From: CAYMJK01 sp043101635
GTDB taxonomy: Bacteria; Planctomycetota; Phycisphaerae; Phycisphaerales; UBA1924
Direction of reading: 5' to 3'
Assembly (NCBI GenBank): GCA_043101635.1
Contig: JBICIE010000134.1
Location: 1-33,832 of the forward strand
DNA: 33,832 nucleotides
The notes beneath the pieces were generated by a model. The model saw nothing but the letters and a program-made list of their open reading frames with translations, was not told the origin of the DNA and made no database searches. Positions 9,174 to 17,179 of the stretch are shown here, in pieces; within the stretch, counting starts at the first letter, position 1, and the number at the start of each line of letters is the position of its first letter. A program made the position numbers and the translations under genes.

Positions 9174-9953
9174 ATGGTGAGTAAGTACCTCGCAGGCGCC
9201 TGCGCGGCGTCTCTTCTGGTTACGACAGTTGCCTCGGCGGACACGGTTCTGTTGAGCGGGAAGCTGGCGGATCATCCGGATGCCCAGAAGGACCCCCCTC
9301 CGTATGGGCTGCGATTCGACAACATGTACGAGGAAACACCGCTGTCGGGATCGGTGACGGGCGCACCAACGAAGGGTGCCGGTCCCGATGTCGTCACGAC
9401 TTTCTCGTTCTCTAACTCGGCCTCAGACGTGAACATCCTCGTCAAGGAGATTGGCGCCGCTGGCAGCGGTGTCATCACTATCCGAATCTGGGGAACCGTG
9501 TACGGCGGCGTTGATAGTGGCGGCGTGTATGGCTTTGGTGAAGGCGCGTACGAGCTCGACTTCACCTACTCGGGCCCAGGCGTTGACCCAGTGAGCGATG
9601 GGTGGGCGGTCACGGAGTCCACCTCCGTTGGCTCCGGCACGCTGAAGGCGAAAGCTGGTATCACCGGCGTTGCCGATGGCACGACTTGGTCGTTTGCGGA
9701 CAAGGCGGATGGCAGCGGCAAGTCATTCCTGCTCCGCGAAGACCTCCACCGACTTGGCGGGTATCCGGCAATCGCGGCCTTGGACCCCTACGTTGGGCGC
9801 GGCTGGCTAATGCCGTCGAGCGGCATGGGTGTGGGCGGTACCCGCGACTTCCTCTTCGTCGTCGTTCCCGTGCCCGCGCCCGTGGCCCTCGGCCTTGCCG
9901 GCCTCGCCGGCGTGATGGGGCTGGGCTTTGTCCAGCGCCGTCGCCATCGCTGA
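9174..9953 (+). CDS. Secreted PEP-CTERM-like surface protein
   Basis: This 259-residue protein begins with a signal peptide (MVSKYLAGACAASLLVTTVA, cleavage near ASA-DT). Its C-terminus has the full sorting-signal layout: a VPVPAPV motif, a hydrophobic helix (ALGLAGLAGVMGLGF) and a basic tail (VQRRRHR). That is a variant of the PEP-CTERM signal, recognised by an exosortase that cuts and anchors the protein during export. The middle 190 residues are Gly/Ser/Thr-rich predicted beta structure (VITIRIWGTVYGGVDSGGVY) and match no domain I recognise. No exosortase gene lies in the window. Third codon positions are noticeably less GC-biased than in the neighbours, which hints at a faster-evolving or acquired gene. 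A strong terminator follows at 9980. Confidence 0.8.
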   Translation: MVSKYLAGACAASLLVTTVASADTVLLSGKLADHPDAQKDPPPYGLRFDNMYEETPLSGSVTGAPTKGAGPDVVTTFSFSNSASDVNILVKEIGAAGSGVITIRIWGTVYGGVDSGGVYGFGEGAYELDFTYSGPGVDPVSDGWAVTESTSVGSGTLKAKAGITGVADGTTWSFADKADGSGKSFLLREDLHRLGGYPAIAALDPYVGRGWLMPSSGMGVGGTRDFLFVVVPVPAPVALGLAGLAGVMGLGFVQRRRHR

Positions 9954-9979
9954 AATCTCGGAGCGATTTGTACCCCGCG

Positions 9980-10006
9980 CAGCCCCCCGACTTGGGGGGC
10001 TGTTTC
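9980..10006 (+). terminator. Rho-independent terminator after the PEP-CTERM-like gene
   Basis: CAGCCCCCC and GGGGGGCTG form a perfect 9-bp stem with a five-base loop (GACTT), followed by TTTCATT. It lies 26 bases after the stop codon and before tRNA-Val. Confidence 0.85.
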
Positions 10007-10065
10007 ATTCCGCCGCCGCGCCGCCGCCGCGCCCGACCCGCCACAGCGTCTACTGTTCCTCGCCC

Positions 10066-10139
10066 GGGCGGGTAGCTCAGTTGGCTAGAGCGCTTGCCTT
10101 ACAAGCAAGAGGTCGTGGGTTCGAGCCCCACCCTGCCCA
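10066..10139 (+). tRNA. tRNA-Val (anticodon UAC)
   Basis: A full cloverleaf can be folded. The acceptor stem is GGGCGGG with CCTGCCC (one G-U pair), the D-arm has the TAGCTCAG start, the anticodon stem CTTGC/GCAAG holds the loop CTTACAA with anticodon TAC, and the T-arm GTGGG/CCCAC holds TTCGAGC. The discriminator base is A. The CCA end is not encoded and must be added by a nucleotidyltransferase. It reads GUA valine codons, and GUG by wobble. Confidence 0.96.
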
Positions 10140-10178
10140 TTTGCCGGATCTCCGCGAGCCAGTGGGGGCGCCCGTCCG

Positions 10179-11426
10179 TTGAATGCGCTGGATCTGATCT
10201 ACCTCGGCGTGGCGATCGGCACGGCGCCGCGCTGGAGGCGCAAGGCCCGCGGCGGGTGGCCGCAGCGCTTCGGGCGCATCGAAAACGTACCCCACCGCGG
10301 CGATGACGCCGGGCGCCGGCGCCCGCGACTGCTGCTGCACGCGGTGAGCGTCGGCGAGGTCAACGCGCTGCGCTGGCTCGTGCCGCTGCTGGCGCCCGAC
10401 GCCCACATCATCGTCAGCGCCACGACCGACACCGGGCTGGCCCGGGCCGAGGAGCTGTTTGCCGGCGCCTGCGACGTGCGCCGCTTCCCGCTGGACGCCT
10501 CCTGGGCCGTCCGCCGCGTCCTGGACGCCGTCCGGCCGGATGCCGTCGGGCTGGTCGAGCTGGAGCTGTGGCCGAACTTTATGAAGGCCTGCCGCGGGCG
10601 CGGGATTCCGGTCGCGGTCATCAGCGGCCGGCTCAGCGAGCGGTCGTTCCGCGGCTACCGCAAGCTCCGCCCGCTGATCCGCCCGATGTTCGCCCAGCTC
10701 GCGGCGGTGGGGGCCCAGGATGAGGCCTACGCCGAACGCTTCGCCGCCATGGGCGTCCGCCCGGATCGCCTGTCGGTCACCGGCTCGACGAAGTGGGATG
10801 TCGCTCCGCCGGCCGATGATGGGCGTGCCGCGGCCCTCGCCGAGGCGATGGGCATCGATCGCGCCCGCCCGCTGGTGGTCGCCGGCAGCACCGGCCCCGG
10901 CGAGGAGGCCCTGCTGCACGAGTCGGTCGCCCCCGGCGTCCAGCTCCTGTGCGCCCCGCGCAAGCCCGAGCGATTCGAGGAGGCCGCCGCGGCGATGCCC
11001 GGCTGCGCGCGCCGCTCCGGCGGCCAGCGGGGCGCCCCCGGAACCGACAGGTTCCTGCTGGACACCCTCGGCGAACTCGGCGCCGCCTACGCCCTGGCGG
11101 ATGTGGTGGTTGTGGGTCGGTCGTTCGGTGATCTGTTCGGGTCCGACCCGATCGAGCCGGCGGCGCTGGGGCGGCCCATCCTGATCGGGCCGGCCTACGG
11201 GGATTTCCAGCAGGCGGTCGAGGCTCTGCGGGCCGCCGGGGCGCTGATCGTCACGGGCCACGACCGGGTGGGGCGTGACCTGGCCGGGCTGCTGGAGGAT
11301 CCGGCCCGTCGCAGCGCCATGGGCGAGGCGGGGCGCCGGGCGGTCGCCGAGCGCCGCGGGGCCAGCGCCCGGCACGCCGAGATGCTGCGGAGGCTGCTGC
11401 GGTCGGGTTCTGATTGCGTCCAATGA
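10179..11426 (+). CDS. waaA: 3-deoxy-D-manno-octulosonic acid (Kdo) transferase
   Basis: This 415-residue GT30 glycosyltransferase transfers Kdo from CMP-Kdo to lipid A precursor at the inner face of the cytoplasmic membrane. Motifs in order: N-terminal membrane anchor region LDLIYLGVAIGTAPRWRR, LHAVSVGEVNALRWLVPLL with catalytic-base Glu60, VGLVELELWPNFMKA, VISGRLSERSFRGYRKL, VTGSTKWDV, VVAGSTGPGEEALL, LCAPRKPERFEE, and the donor-site region DPIEPAALGRPILIGP. Two family motifs are altered: STHxGEE reads STGPGEE, and the usual GGxNxLEPAA reads FGSDPIEPAA. I believe this is normal for planctomycete forms. The start is TTG at 10179; no in-frame ATG lies at a sensible place. It begins 39 bases after tRNA-Val. 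With kdsA it points to Kdo-lipid A synthesis. Confidence 0.92.
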   Translation: MNALDLIYLGVAIGTAPRWRRKARGGWPQRFGRIENVPHRGDDAGRRRPRLLLHAVSVGEVNALRWLVPLLAPDAHIIVSATTDTGLARAEELFAGACDVRRFPLDASWAVRRVLDAVRPDAVGLVELELWPNFMKACRGRGIPVAVISGRLSERSFRGYRKLRPLIRPMFAQLAAVGAQDEAYAERFAAMGVRPDRLSVTGSTKWDVAPPADDGRAAALAEAMGIDRARPLVVAGSTGPGEEALLHESVAPGVQLLCAPRKPERFEEAAAAMPGCARRSGGQRGAPGTDRFLLDTLGELGAAYALADVVVVGRSFGDLFGSDPIEPAALGRPILIGPAYGDFQQAVEALRAAGALIVTGHDRVGRDLAGLLEDPARRSAMGEAGRRAVAERRGASARHAEMLRRLLRSGSDCVQ

Positions 11427-11430
11427 GCGC

Positions 11431-11508
11431 CTGTCGGGCAACATGGCGCGGATTGCCGGCGTACGGACTTGTAATTCGGGCCTGCTTCGGCGAAGATAAG
11501 TCCGACAG
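11431..11508 (+). other. Possible structured leader between waaA and the subtilase
   Basis: Two 7-bp inverted repeats compete for the same bases. CTGTCGG at 11431-11437 pairs with CCGACAG at 11502-11508, while CGGACTT at 11464-11470 pairs with AAGTCCG at 11498-11504, with a small inner stem CTTC/GAAG. They share 11502-11504 and so exclude each other. It could be a regulatory leader of the 247-base gap or the waaA transcript end. The match could also be chance in GC-rich DNA. Confidence 0.3.
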
Positions 11509-11673
11509 TCCCGCCCACACATGCCCACCAAACGGGCGGGAGGGCCGGCTGGCCGCGCGGGCCAGCGCGGATGGCGCCCCGAAGACCCCCGCCAGCAGCG
11601 GTCGTCCCGGCCCCGGCCGGCGGCGAACAATGGCGCCCGCTTACGACGCACCCCAGCCACCTGGAGCCAGTCC

Positions 11674-14600
11674 ATGTTGAGAGGTCACAACCGGCGTCCG
11701 AGCCCGAAGTCGCTGTCCCAGTCCGCCGGGCGAGCCGAACTGGAGGCGCTGGAGTCTCGGGTGCTGCTCTCGGGCAGCCTGGACACGTCGGGGGCGGCCC
11801 AGTTCGAGTGGCGCGGCCACGAGGTCACGGCCATCGAGGGCTCGTGGATCGTCACCTTCGACGAGTACATCAAGCGAGAGGATGTGGCCCGGATGACGGC
11901 CGTCCTCGCCGGTGACCTCGGGCTGCACGAGGCGGACGTGGTCTCCCTCGGCGGGCGCTTCGGGCGCATCCTCACCGACAAGCCGCTCGACCGGCGCCTG
12001 CAGTTCCGGATCGACCGCGTTCTGGAGCGCTCGAGCCACCTGCTGGCGATCGAGCCGAACATGGTCTATCACACGAGCCGGATCCCGAACGATCCGCTGC
12101 TCGGCGAGCAGTGGTACCACGACAACACCGGCCAGTTCGTGCCGCCCTTCGGCGCCGGCACGCCGGGAGCGGACATCAGTTCCCCGGAGGCGTGGGACAC
12201 GACCATCGGCTCGCGCAGCGCCATCGTCGCGGTCATCGACACCGGCGTCCAGCTCGACCACCCCGACCTGGCCGCCAACATCTGGACCAACCCCGGCGAG
12301 ATCCCCGGCAACGGCATCGACGATGATGGCAACGGCTTCATCGACGATGTCAACGGCTGGGACTTCGGCGAACTGGACAACGATCCGAGCGACGTCGTCG
12401 GGCACGGCACGGCGGTGGCCGGCGTCATCGGCGCCGTCGGCGACAATGGCGTCGGCATCGTCGGCGTCAACTGGAACGTTTCGATCCTGCCGATCAAGAT
12501 CGCCGACGCCCTCGGCGGCCTGAGCCTCGAGTTCATCGTCGGCGCTCACGTCTACGTGACCGACCTCATCAACAGCGGCGTGAACATCGTCGCCAGCAAC
12601 AACAGCTACGGCGCCTTCGCCCCCGACTTCTACTCGATGACCGGTGGCCTCATGGCCGAGCGCGAGGCGATCGCTGACTTCATCGCCACCGGGGCGACCT
12701 TCGTGGCCGCCGCCGGGAACGATGGCCAGGATCTTGACGGGCCGTTCGACCACTTCCCGTCGTCCTACGACGTGCCGGGGATCATCTCCGTCGCCGCGAC
12801 CGACAACAACGACGCGCTGGCGGGCTTCAGCAACTACGGCGCTGCCCAGGTGCACCTGGGCGCCCCCGGCCAGAGCATCGTGACCACGGCCGTCGGCGGC
12901 GGGTACACCATCATCAACGGCACCTCGTTTTCCTCGCCGCTGGTTGCCGGCGCCGTGGCGCTGCTCAAGACCGTCAAGCCGGAAGCGTCGGCGGTGGCGG
13001 TGCGCGAGGCCCTGGTCAACGGCGCCGACCGGGTCGCCAGCCTGCAGGGGCGGACGATCTCCGGCGGCAGGCTCAACATCGCCCGCTCCCTGGAGATCAT
13101 CGGCCTCGCCGGCCCGGTCGTCACCAGCTTCCAGCCCGGCCCGGTGACCGGCGCGCCGGTGAGCGAGATCGTGGTGCGCTTCAGCAAGCAGCTTGCGCCG
13201 CTGCCGCCGGACATCCTCGATCAGATCGAACTGCTGGCTTCCGGCGGCGACGGGATGTTCGGCGAGGGCAACGAGATCATGATCGCGCTGACCAGCGCCG
13301 TGCTCAGCCCGGACGGCACGTCCGTCACCATCACGCCCGCCGCGCCGCTCGGCGCGGAGACCTATCGCCTCACGCTCGCGGCCGCCGGATTCAAGGACAC
13401 GCTGGGCAACTTCCTCAACGGCGATACCGTCGGCGGCGTCGACGAGGTCTACACCTTCGTGGCCCAGAACGTCTCGGGCAAGCTCGAGCCCAACGACTCG
13501 CTCACCAGCGCCCACGTGGTGAACTTCGGCGCCACCGGCGGCGAGGTCGAGTTCACCGGCCTGACCATCGGCGACGGCGCCCAGGCGTCGCTCGATGTCG
13601 ACCTGTTCCGGCTCAACATGGACCGCGGCGGCCTGATCACCGCCAAGGTCGTGGCCCAGCAGCTCACCACGCCGTCGTCGTTCGACTCCTACCTGCGCCT
13701 GTTCGACGCCTCCGGCAACGAGCTGGTCGCCAACGACCAGTTCTTCGGCAACGACAGCTTCCTCGATTTCTTCGTGACCACCGGCGGCACGTACTACGTC
13801 GGCGTGTCGGGCTTCCCCAACAGCGATTACAACCCCGCCGTGCCCGGCAGCGGCGTGAGTCAGTCCACCGGCACGTACAACCTCGAGATCGGGGTCAGCC
13901 TCGTCGCCGACGACGTGCTGCGCTTCACGGCCGATCTGCCCGCGGAGGGCGTGCCGCTGCCGGACGTGACGACCACGAGCAGTTCGATCTCCATCGCCGA
14001 CACCCGCGAGATCCTCGACGCCAACGTCCGCATCGACCTCGAGCACGATTTCGTGGGCGATCTGACCATCTCGCTGTTTGCCCCGGATGGCACGGAGGTC
14101 GTGCTGGTCAATCGCCGGGGCGGCTCCGGGGAGAACTTCACCGGCACCGTCTTTGACGACGAGGCGCCCGTCCCCATCACGACGATCTCGCCGGGCGGCG
14201 CGCCGTTCAGCAGCAGCTACCGTCCCGAGCAACCCCTCGGCCGCTTCGACGGCAAGAGCGCCGCCGGCGACTGGACCCTGGTGGTCCGCGACAACGCCCC
14301 GCTCAACAACGGGCGGCTGCTGTCGTGGGATATCGAGCTGACGCTCAAGAACGACATCTTCGGTCCGTTCGAACTCAACGACACGCTGACCACCGCGCGC
14401 GAACTGACCGAACTGGCGCTGGCCGGCGTCTCGACGCGCCAGGCCGCCATCGGCGACGGCGCCTTCGGGGCGCTCGATGTCGACCTGTTCAGCTTCACCG
14501 CCGAGGCCGGCTCCACGCTGTCGGCCTCCGCCACCAGCGGCGGTTCGCTCGACACCGCGCTGCGCCTGTTCGATTCCACCGGGCGCGAACTGACCTTCTC

Positions 14601-16977
14601 CAATCCGAGCGGCACGCGCGACAGCCGCATCGAGCAGTTCGTCTTCGTCACCGGCGGCACGTATTACCTCGGCGTCTCCGAGACCACCGGCGTCGGCGAG
14701 TTGTCCGCCTATGACCCGACCCGCGCGGCCTCGGGCGTGCCGGCCAACAGCACCGGCGCCTACACCCTGCGCGTCGCGATCACCGAAGGCGTCAGCGACA
14801 ACGGCGTCTCGCTGCAGGGCGATCGCGTGCGGGCCGCCCTCAGCGCCACCGGGGCCCTGACCGGCCTGTCGCTCGACGGCGCCGAGTTCCTCTTCGACCT
14901 CAGCGACCCGGGCGCCCAGTCGTTCTTCGGCGGAGCCTCCAATCGCAACAGCTTCCGCAACGACGGCCCCGGCGGCGATCCGGATGTGCCGTTCTTCTTC
15001 CAGAGCGAGAGCGACGCTTTCAACCGGCGGGCCTACATGGAGACGACCCTCAGCGGCCTGCGCGTGGAGCGGTCCCTGTCCTTCGGCGTCGGCGACTCGT
15101 TCGTGGCGGTCGACGTCCGCCTCACCAACACCACCTCCGTGGTCATGACCAACGTCGCCTGGATGGAGGCGTTCAACCCGCAGCAGGGCCTCAATCAGGC
15201 CCCGGGCACGACGAATCGGACCGCCAACGACATCGTCGATGGCAACCCGCTGGCCACCGCGAGCTTCTTCAACACGATCTTCAGCGGCGGGCTGACCATC
15301 GCGCTGGGCGCCGTCGCCTCCGATGCGCGGGCCACCGCGGTCTTCATCGACGAGACCACCGTCATCCGCGATCCGCAGCAGTTGCTCGACGGCGCCGTCG
15401 GCGACCCGGCCGGGGCCTCCGACGATCTGGTCATGGGCCTGCACTACGACCTCGGCGTGCTGGACTCCAACACCACGGCAACGATGCGCTACTTCATCTT
15501 CCTCGCCTCCGATGTGGAAGATGTCACCGGGCCCAACGGCATGTACGCCACGATGAACGACACGCGGGCCGACGGCCAGCATCTCAACATCGGGCACCTC
15601 ACCGCCGATCCGGCCGACCCGGCCCTCGACGACGCCGACCTCGCGCAGCTTCCTTACCGGCTCTATTACCCCGAGGGCTACGCCAACGACCGGTCCAGCA
15701 CCTTCGTGCCGATCACCAACCCGACCTCGTCGGACGCCCGAGTCATCATCATCGCCCGCTACGAGACCGGCGATCGCGACGAGGTGCTCTTCGACGGCGT
15801 CATCGAGGCCAACAGCCGCAGCCCCGACGCCCTGACCATCACCACGCCGGAGATGTACGCCGCCGGCACGCTCCTCGTCCGCCCGGACACCCCCTACGCC
15901 CTGGAGATCCGCTCCGACGTCCCGGTGCTGGCGACGATGAGCCACTTCGACTTCGGTGTTTCCACCGGCGAGGCCTTCAGCAGCGCCACCAGCGACACCT
16001 GGACCTTCGCGGATGTCCAGGTCGGCGGCGGGGCCAGCGACTTCATCGTCTTCCTCAACACCTCCGACGCCACCCAGAAGGTGCTCACCACGCTGCTCCC
16101 CGCCGACGGCGGCTCGCCCATCACGCTCACCGCCATCGTCGAGCCGCACCGCCGGGCCGGCTGGAACCTCAACCGCGAGAATCTCCCCGCCGGCAACTAC
16201 GGCGTGGTCGTCACGGCGCAGGAGCCTTTCGTCGCGGCCGCGTCGAGCTTCACGCCCGATGGCGGCTTCGGCGTCACGGGCACGCCCGGGCTCGGCGCCT
16301 CGTCAGGCGTGATCGCCGAGGGTCAGGTCGGCCTGCGCTCCGACAGCGAGCGCATCGCCATCCTCAATCCCGCCTCCGGCGTCGCAACCGTGACGCTGAC
16401 GTTCGTCTTCGACAACGGGACCAGCGACCGGCGCCTCTTCGAGGTGGCCGGGCGCCGGCGCCTCGACATCGCGGTCCAGGATCTCGTCGGCTTCCCCGAG
16501 GGCCGGGCCTACTCGGTGCGGTACCAGTCCACCCGGCCGATCGTCGTCGCCAGCGTCTCGCGCACCGGCGGCGAAGCCCTGGCGGCGGTGGGGGCCTCCA
16601 CCGGGCACACGCTCTGGGGGTTCAGCGAAGGCTTCCGCCCCGTCGGCAGCTCCGGGCAGGTCACCGAGTACCTGCGCATCTTCAACCCCACGGTGCAGGA
16701 TCAGGTCGTCGAGATCATCTTCCGCTTCACCGACGGCTCCACGGAGACGTTCCGCGGGTCGGTGCTCGGCGGCGCCGTCGCCGAGTTCGATCTGCACGAC
16801 TTCATCAGCTCCGAGCGCGTGGCCGAGGCCGCCGGCATGGGGCTGCCGGGGGTGTTCTACGGGCTGACGGTCAAGTCGGCCGCCCCCGTCGTCGCCTACA
16901 TGGGGCGCAGCGATCTGTTCTTCCAGGGCTCGTTCGGCACGCTGGGTGTGCCGCTGGGCATCGAAGGCGATCTCTGA
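11674..16977 (+). CDS. Giant LEPR-XLL-tagged subtilisin-like serine protease
   Basis: This 1767-residue protein starts at ATG 11674, with GGAG about eight bases upstream; the frame runs 51 codons further up but without support. Residues 22-37 contain ELEALESRVLLSG, the planctomycete LEPR-XLL-type N-terminal motif. A propeptide-like region follows (40-125), then an S8 peptidase domain (about 145-470) with an intact triad and oxyanion Asn: Asp189 in VAVIDTGVQLDHPDL, His244 in VVGHGTAVAGV, Asn349 in AAAGNDGQD and Ser418 in NGTSFSSPLVAGA. After it come a Big_5-like Ig domain (482-596), a PPC domain (603-744), a P/Homo B domain (748-893, SISIADTREILDANVRIDL), a second PPC domain (895-1039) and about 730 residues without a recognised family, including a four-fold repeat (see 15682-16935). 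It is probably an extracellular or cell-surface protease. A strong terminator follows. Confidence 0.93.
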   Translation: MLRGHNRRPSPKSLSQSAGRAELEALESRVLLSGSLDTSGAAQFEWRGHEVTAIEGSWIVTFDEYIKREDVARMTAVLAGDLGLHEADVVSLGGRFGRILTDKPLDRRLQFRIDRVLERSSHLLAIEPNMVYHTSRIPNDPLLGEQWYHDNTGQFVPPFGAGTPGADISSPEAWDTTIGSRSAIVAVIDTGVQLDHPDLAANIWTNPGEIPGNGIDDDGNGFIDDVNGWDFGELDNDPSDVVGHGTAVAGVIGAVGDNGVGIVGVNWNVSILPIKIADALGGLSLEFIVGAHVYVTDLINSGVNIVASNNSYGAFAPDFYSMTGGLMAEREAIADFIATGATFVAAAGNDGQDLDGPFDHFPSSYDVPGIISVAATDNNDALAGFSNYGAAQVHLGAPGQSIVTTAVGGGYTIINGTSFSSPLVAGAVALLKTVKPEASAVAVREALVNGADRVASLQGRTISGGRLNIARSLEIIGLAGPVVTSFQPGPVTGAPVSEIVVRFSKQLAPLPPDILDQIELLASGGDGMFGEGNEIMIALTSAVLSPDGTSVTITPAAPLGAETYRLTLAAAGFKDTLGNFLNGDTVGGVDEVYTFVAQNVSGKLEPNDSLTSAHVVNFGATGGEVEFTGLTIGDGAQASLDVDLFRLNMDRGGLITAKVVAQQLTTPSSFDSYLRLFDASGNELVANDQFFGNDSFLDFFVTTGGTYYVGVSGFPNSDYNPAVPGSGVSQSTGTYNLEIGVSLVADDVLRFTADLPAEGVPLPDVTTTSSSISIADTREILDANVRIDLEHDFVGDLTISLFAPDGTEVVLVNRRGGSGENFTGTVFDDEAPVPITTISPGGAPFSSSYRPEQPLGRFDGKSAAGDWTLVVRDNAPLNNGRLLSWDIELTLKNDIFGPFELNDTLTTARELTELALAGVSTRQAAIGDGAFGALDVDLFSFTAEAGSTLSASATSGGSLDTALRLFDSTGRELTFSNPSGTRDSRIEQFVFVTGGTYYLGVSETTGVGELSAYDPTRAASGVPANSTGAYTLRVAITEGVSDNGVSLQGDRVRAALSATGALTGLSLDGAEFLFDLSDPGAQSFFGGASNRNSFRNDGPGGDPDVPFFFQSESDAFNRRAYMETTLSGLRVERSLSFGVGDSFVAVDVRLTNTTSVVMTNVAWMEAFNPQQGLNQAPGTTNRTANDIVDGNPLATASFFNTIFSGGLTIALGAVASDARATAVFIDETTVIRDPQQLLDGAVGDPAGASDDLVMGLHYDLGVLDSNTTATMRYFIFLASDVEDVTGPNGMYATMNDTRADGQHLNIGHLTADPADPALDDADLAQLPYRLYYPEGYANDRSSTFVPITNPTSSDARVIIIARYETGDRDEVLFDGVIEANSRSPDALTITTPEMYAAGTLLVRPDTPYALEIRSDVPVLATMSHFDFGVSTGEAFSSATSDTWTFADVQVGGGASDFIVFLNTSDATQKVLTTLLPADGGSPITLTAIVEPHRRAGWNLNRENLPAGNYGVVVTAQEPFVAAASSFTPDGGFGVTGTPGLGASSGVIAEGQVGLRSDSERIAILNPASGVATVTLTFVFDNGTSDRRLFEVAGRRRLDIAVQDLVGFPEGRAYSVRYQSTRPIVVASVSRTGGEALAAVGASTGHTLWGFSEGFRPVGSSGQVTEYLRIFNPTVQDQVVEIIFRFTDGSTETFRGSVLGGAVAEFDLHDFISSERVAEAAGMGLPGVFYGLTVKSAAPVVAYMGRSDLFFQGSFGTLGVPLGIEGDL
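15682..16935 (+). repeat. Four tandem ~105-residue protein repeats at the subtilase C-terminus
   Basis: Four units share the opening pattern [hydrophobic]-x-N-P/S-T/A/D followed by two beta strands. They read FVPITNPTSSDARVIIIARY, FIVFLNTSDATQKVLTTLLP, RIAILNPASGVATVTLTFVF and YLRIFNPTVQDQVVEIIFRF. Each ends with a strand of the form YALEIRSDVPVLATMSHFD, YGVVVTAQEPFVAAASSF, YSVRYQSTRPIVVASVSR or YGLTVKSAAPVVAYMGRSD. The conserved Asn codons start at 15718, 16057, 16366 and 16684, spacings of 113, 103 and 106 residues. They look like beta-sandwich modules for surface binding or spacing. Confidence 0.75.
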
Positions 16978-16997
16978 TCCTCCCGGGCAAGTGATCC

Positions 16998-17028
16998 AGA
17001 ACGCCGCGCACGGGCGCGGCGTTCTTGC
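16998..17028 (+). terminator. Strong rho-independent terminator after the subtilase
   Basis: AGAACGCCGCGC and GCGCGGCGTTCT form a perfect 12-bp stem around the four-base loop ACGG (16998-17025), followed by TGCTT. It lies 20 bases past the stop codon and ahead of tRNA-Lys. Confidence 0.85.
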
Positions 17029-17040
17029 TTGCAACTGCGC

Positions 17041-17046
17041 TAGAAT
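17041..17046 (+). promoter_or_regulatory. Candidate -10 element for tRNA-Lys
   Basis: TAGAAT lies 26 bases before the first base of the tRNA, a plausible -10 position. No convincing -35 hexamer is seen; at that distance lies the 3' arm of the terminator hairpin. Confidence 0.35.
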
Positions 17047-17072
17047 CACGACCGCGCTGGCGTTTCCCGCGA

Positions 17073-17145
17073 GGGGGCGTAGCTCAGTTGGTAGAGCATC
17101 GGCCTTTTAAGCCGCTGGTCCGGGGTTCGAGTCCCCGCGCCCCCA
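17073..17145 (+). tRNA. tRNA-Lys (anticodon UUU)
   Basis: The cloverleaf is complete. The acceptor stem GGGGGCG pairs perfectly with CGCCCCC, the D-arm is TAGCTCAGTTGGTAGAGCA, the anticodon loop is CTTTTAA with anticodon TTT, and the T-arm CGGGG/CCCCG holds TTCGAGT. The discriminator is A and CCA is not encoded. It ends 34 bases before the SNF2 gene. Confidence 0.96.
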
Positions 17146-17179
17146 TTCGGATCCGCACGCATGCACAGCTCCCGCACTC

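Noticed and set aside
11641..16149. A 1502-codon open frame on the minus strand, antisense to the subtilase
   Set aside because: It runs opposite a gene with clear catalytic and domain motifs. Its product is a monotonous Arg/Gly/Ala/Asp/Val mix with no domain. Long antisense frames arise from very high GC3 codon use.
17010..17040. A sigma-54 (-24/-12) promoter upstream of tRNA-Lys
   Set aside because: GG and GC doublets are present but their spacing is off by one base, and the sequence is largely the arm of a terminator hairpin.
10066..17145. The two tRNA genes as attachment sites of an integrated element
   Set aside because: No integrase, no direct repeat of a tRNA 3' end and no phage genes lie between or beside them; the intervening genes are chromosomal in character.
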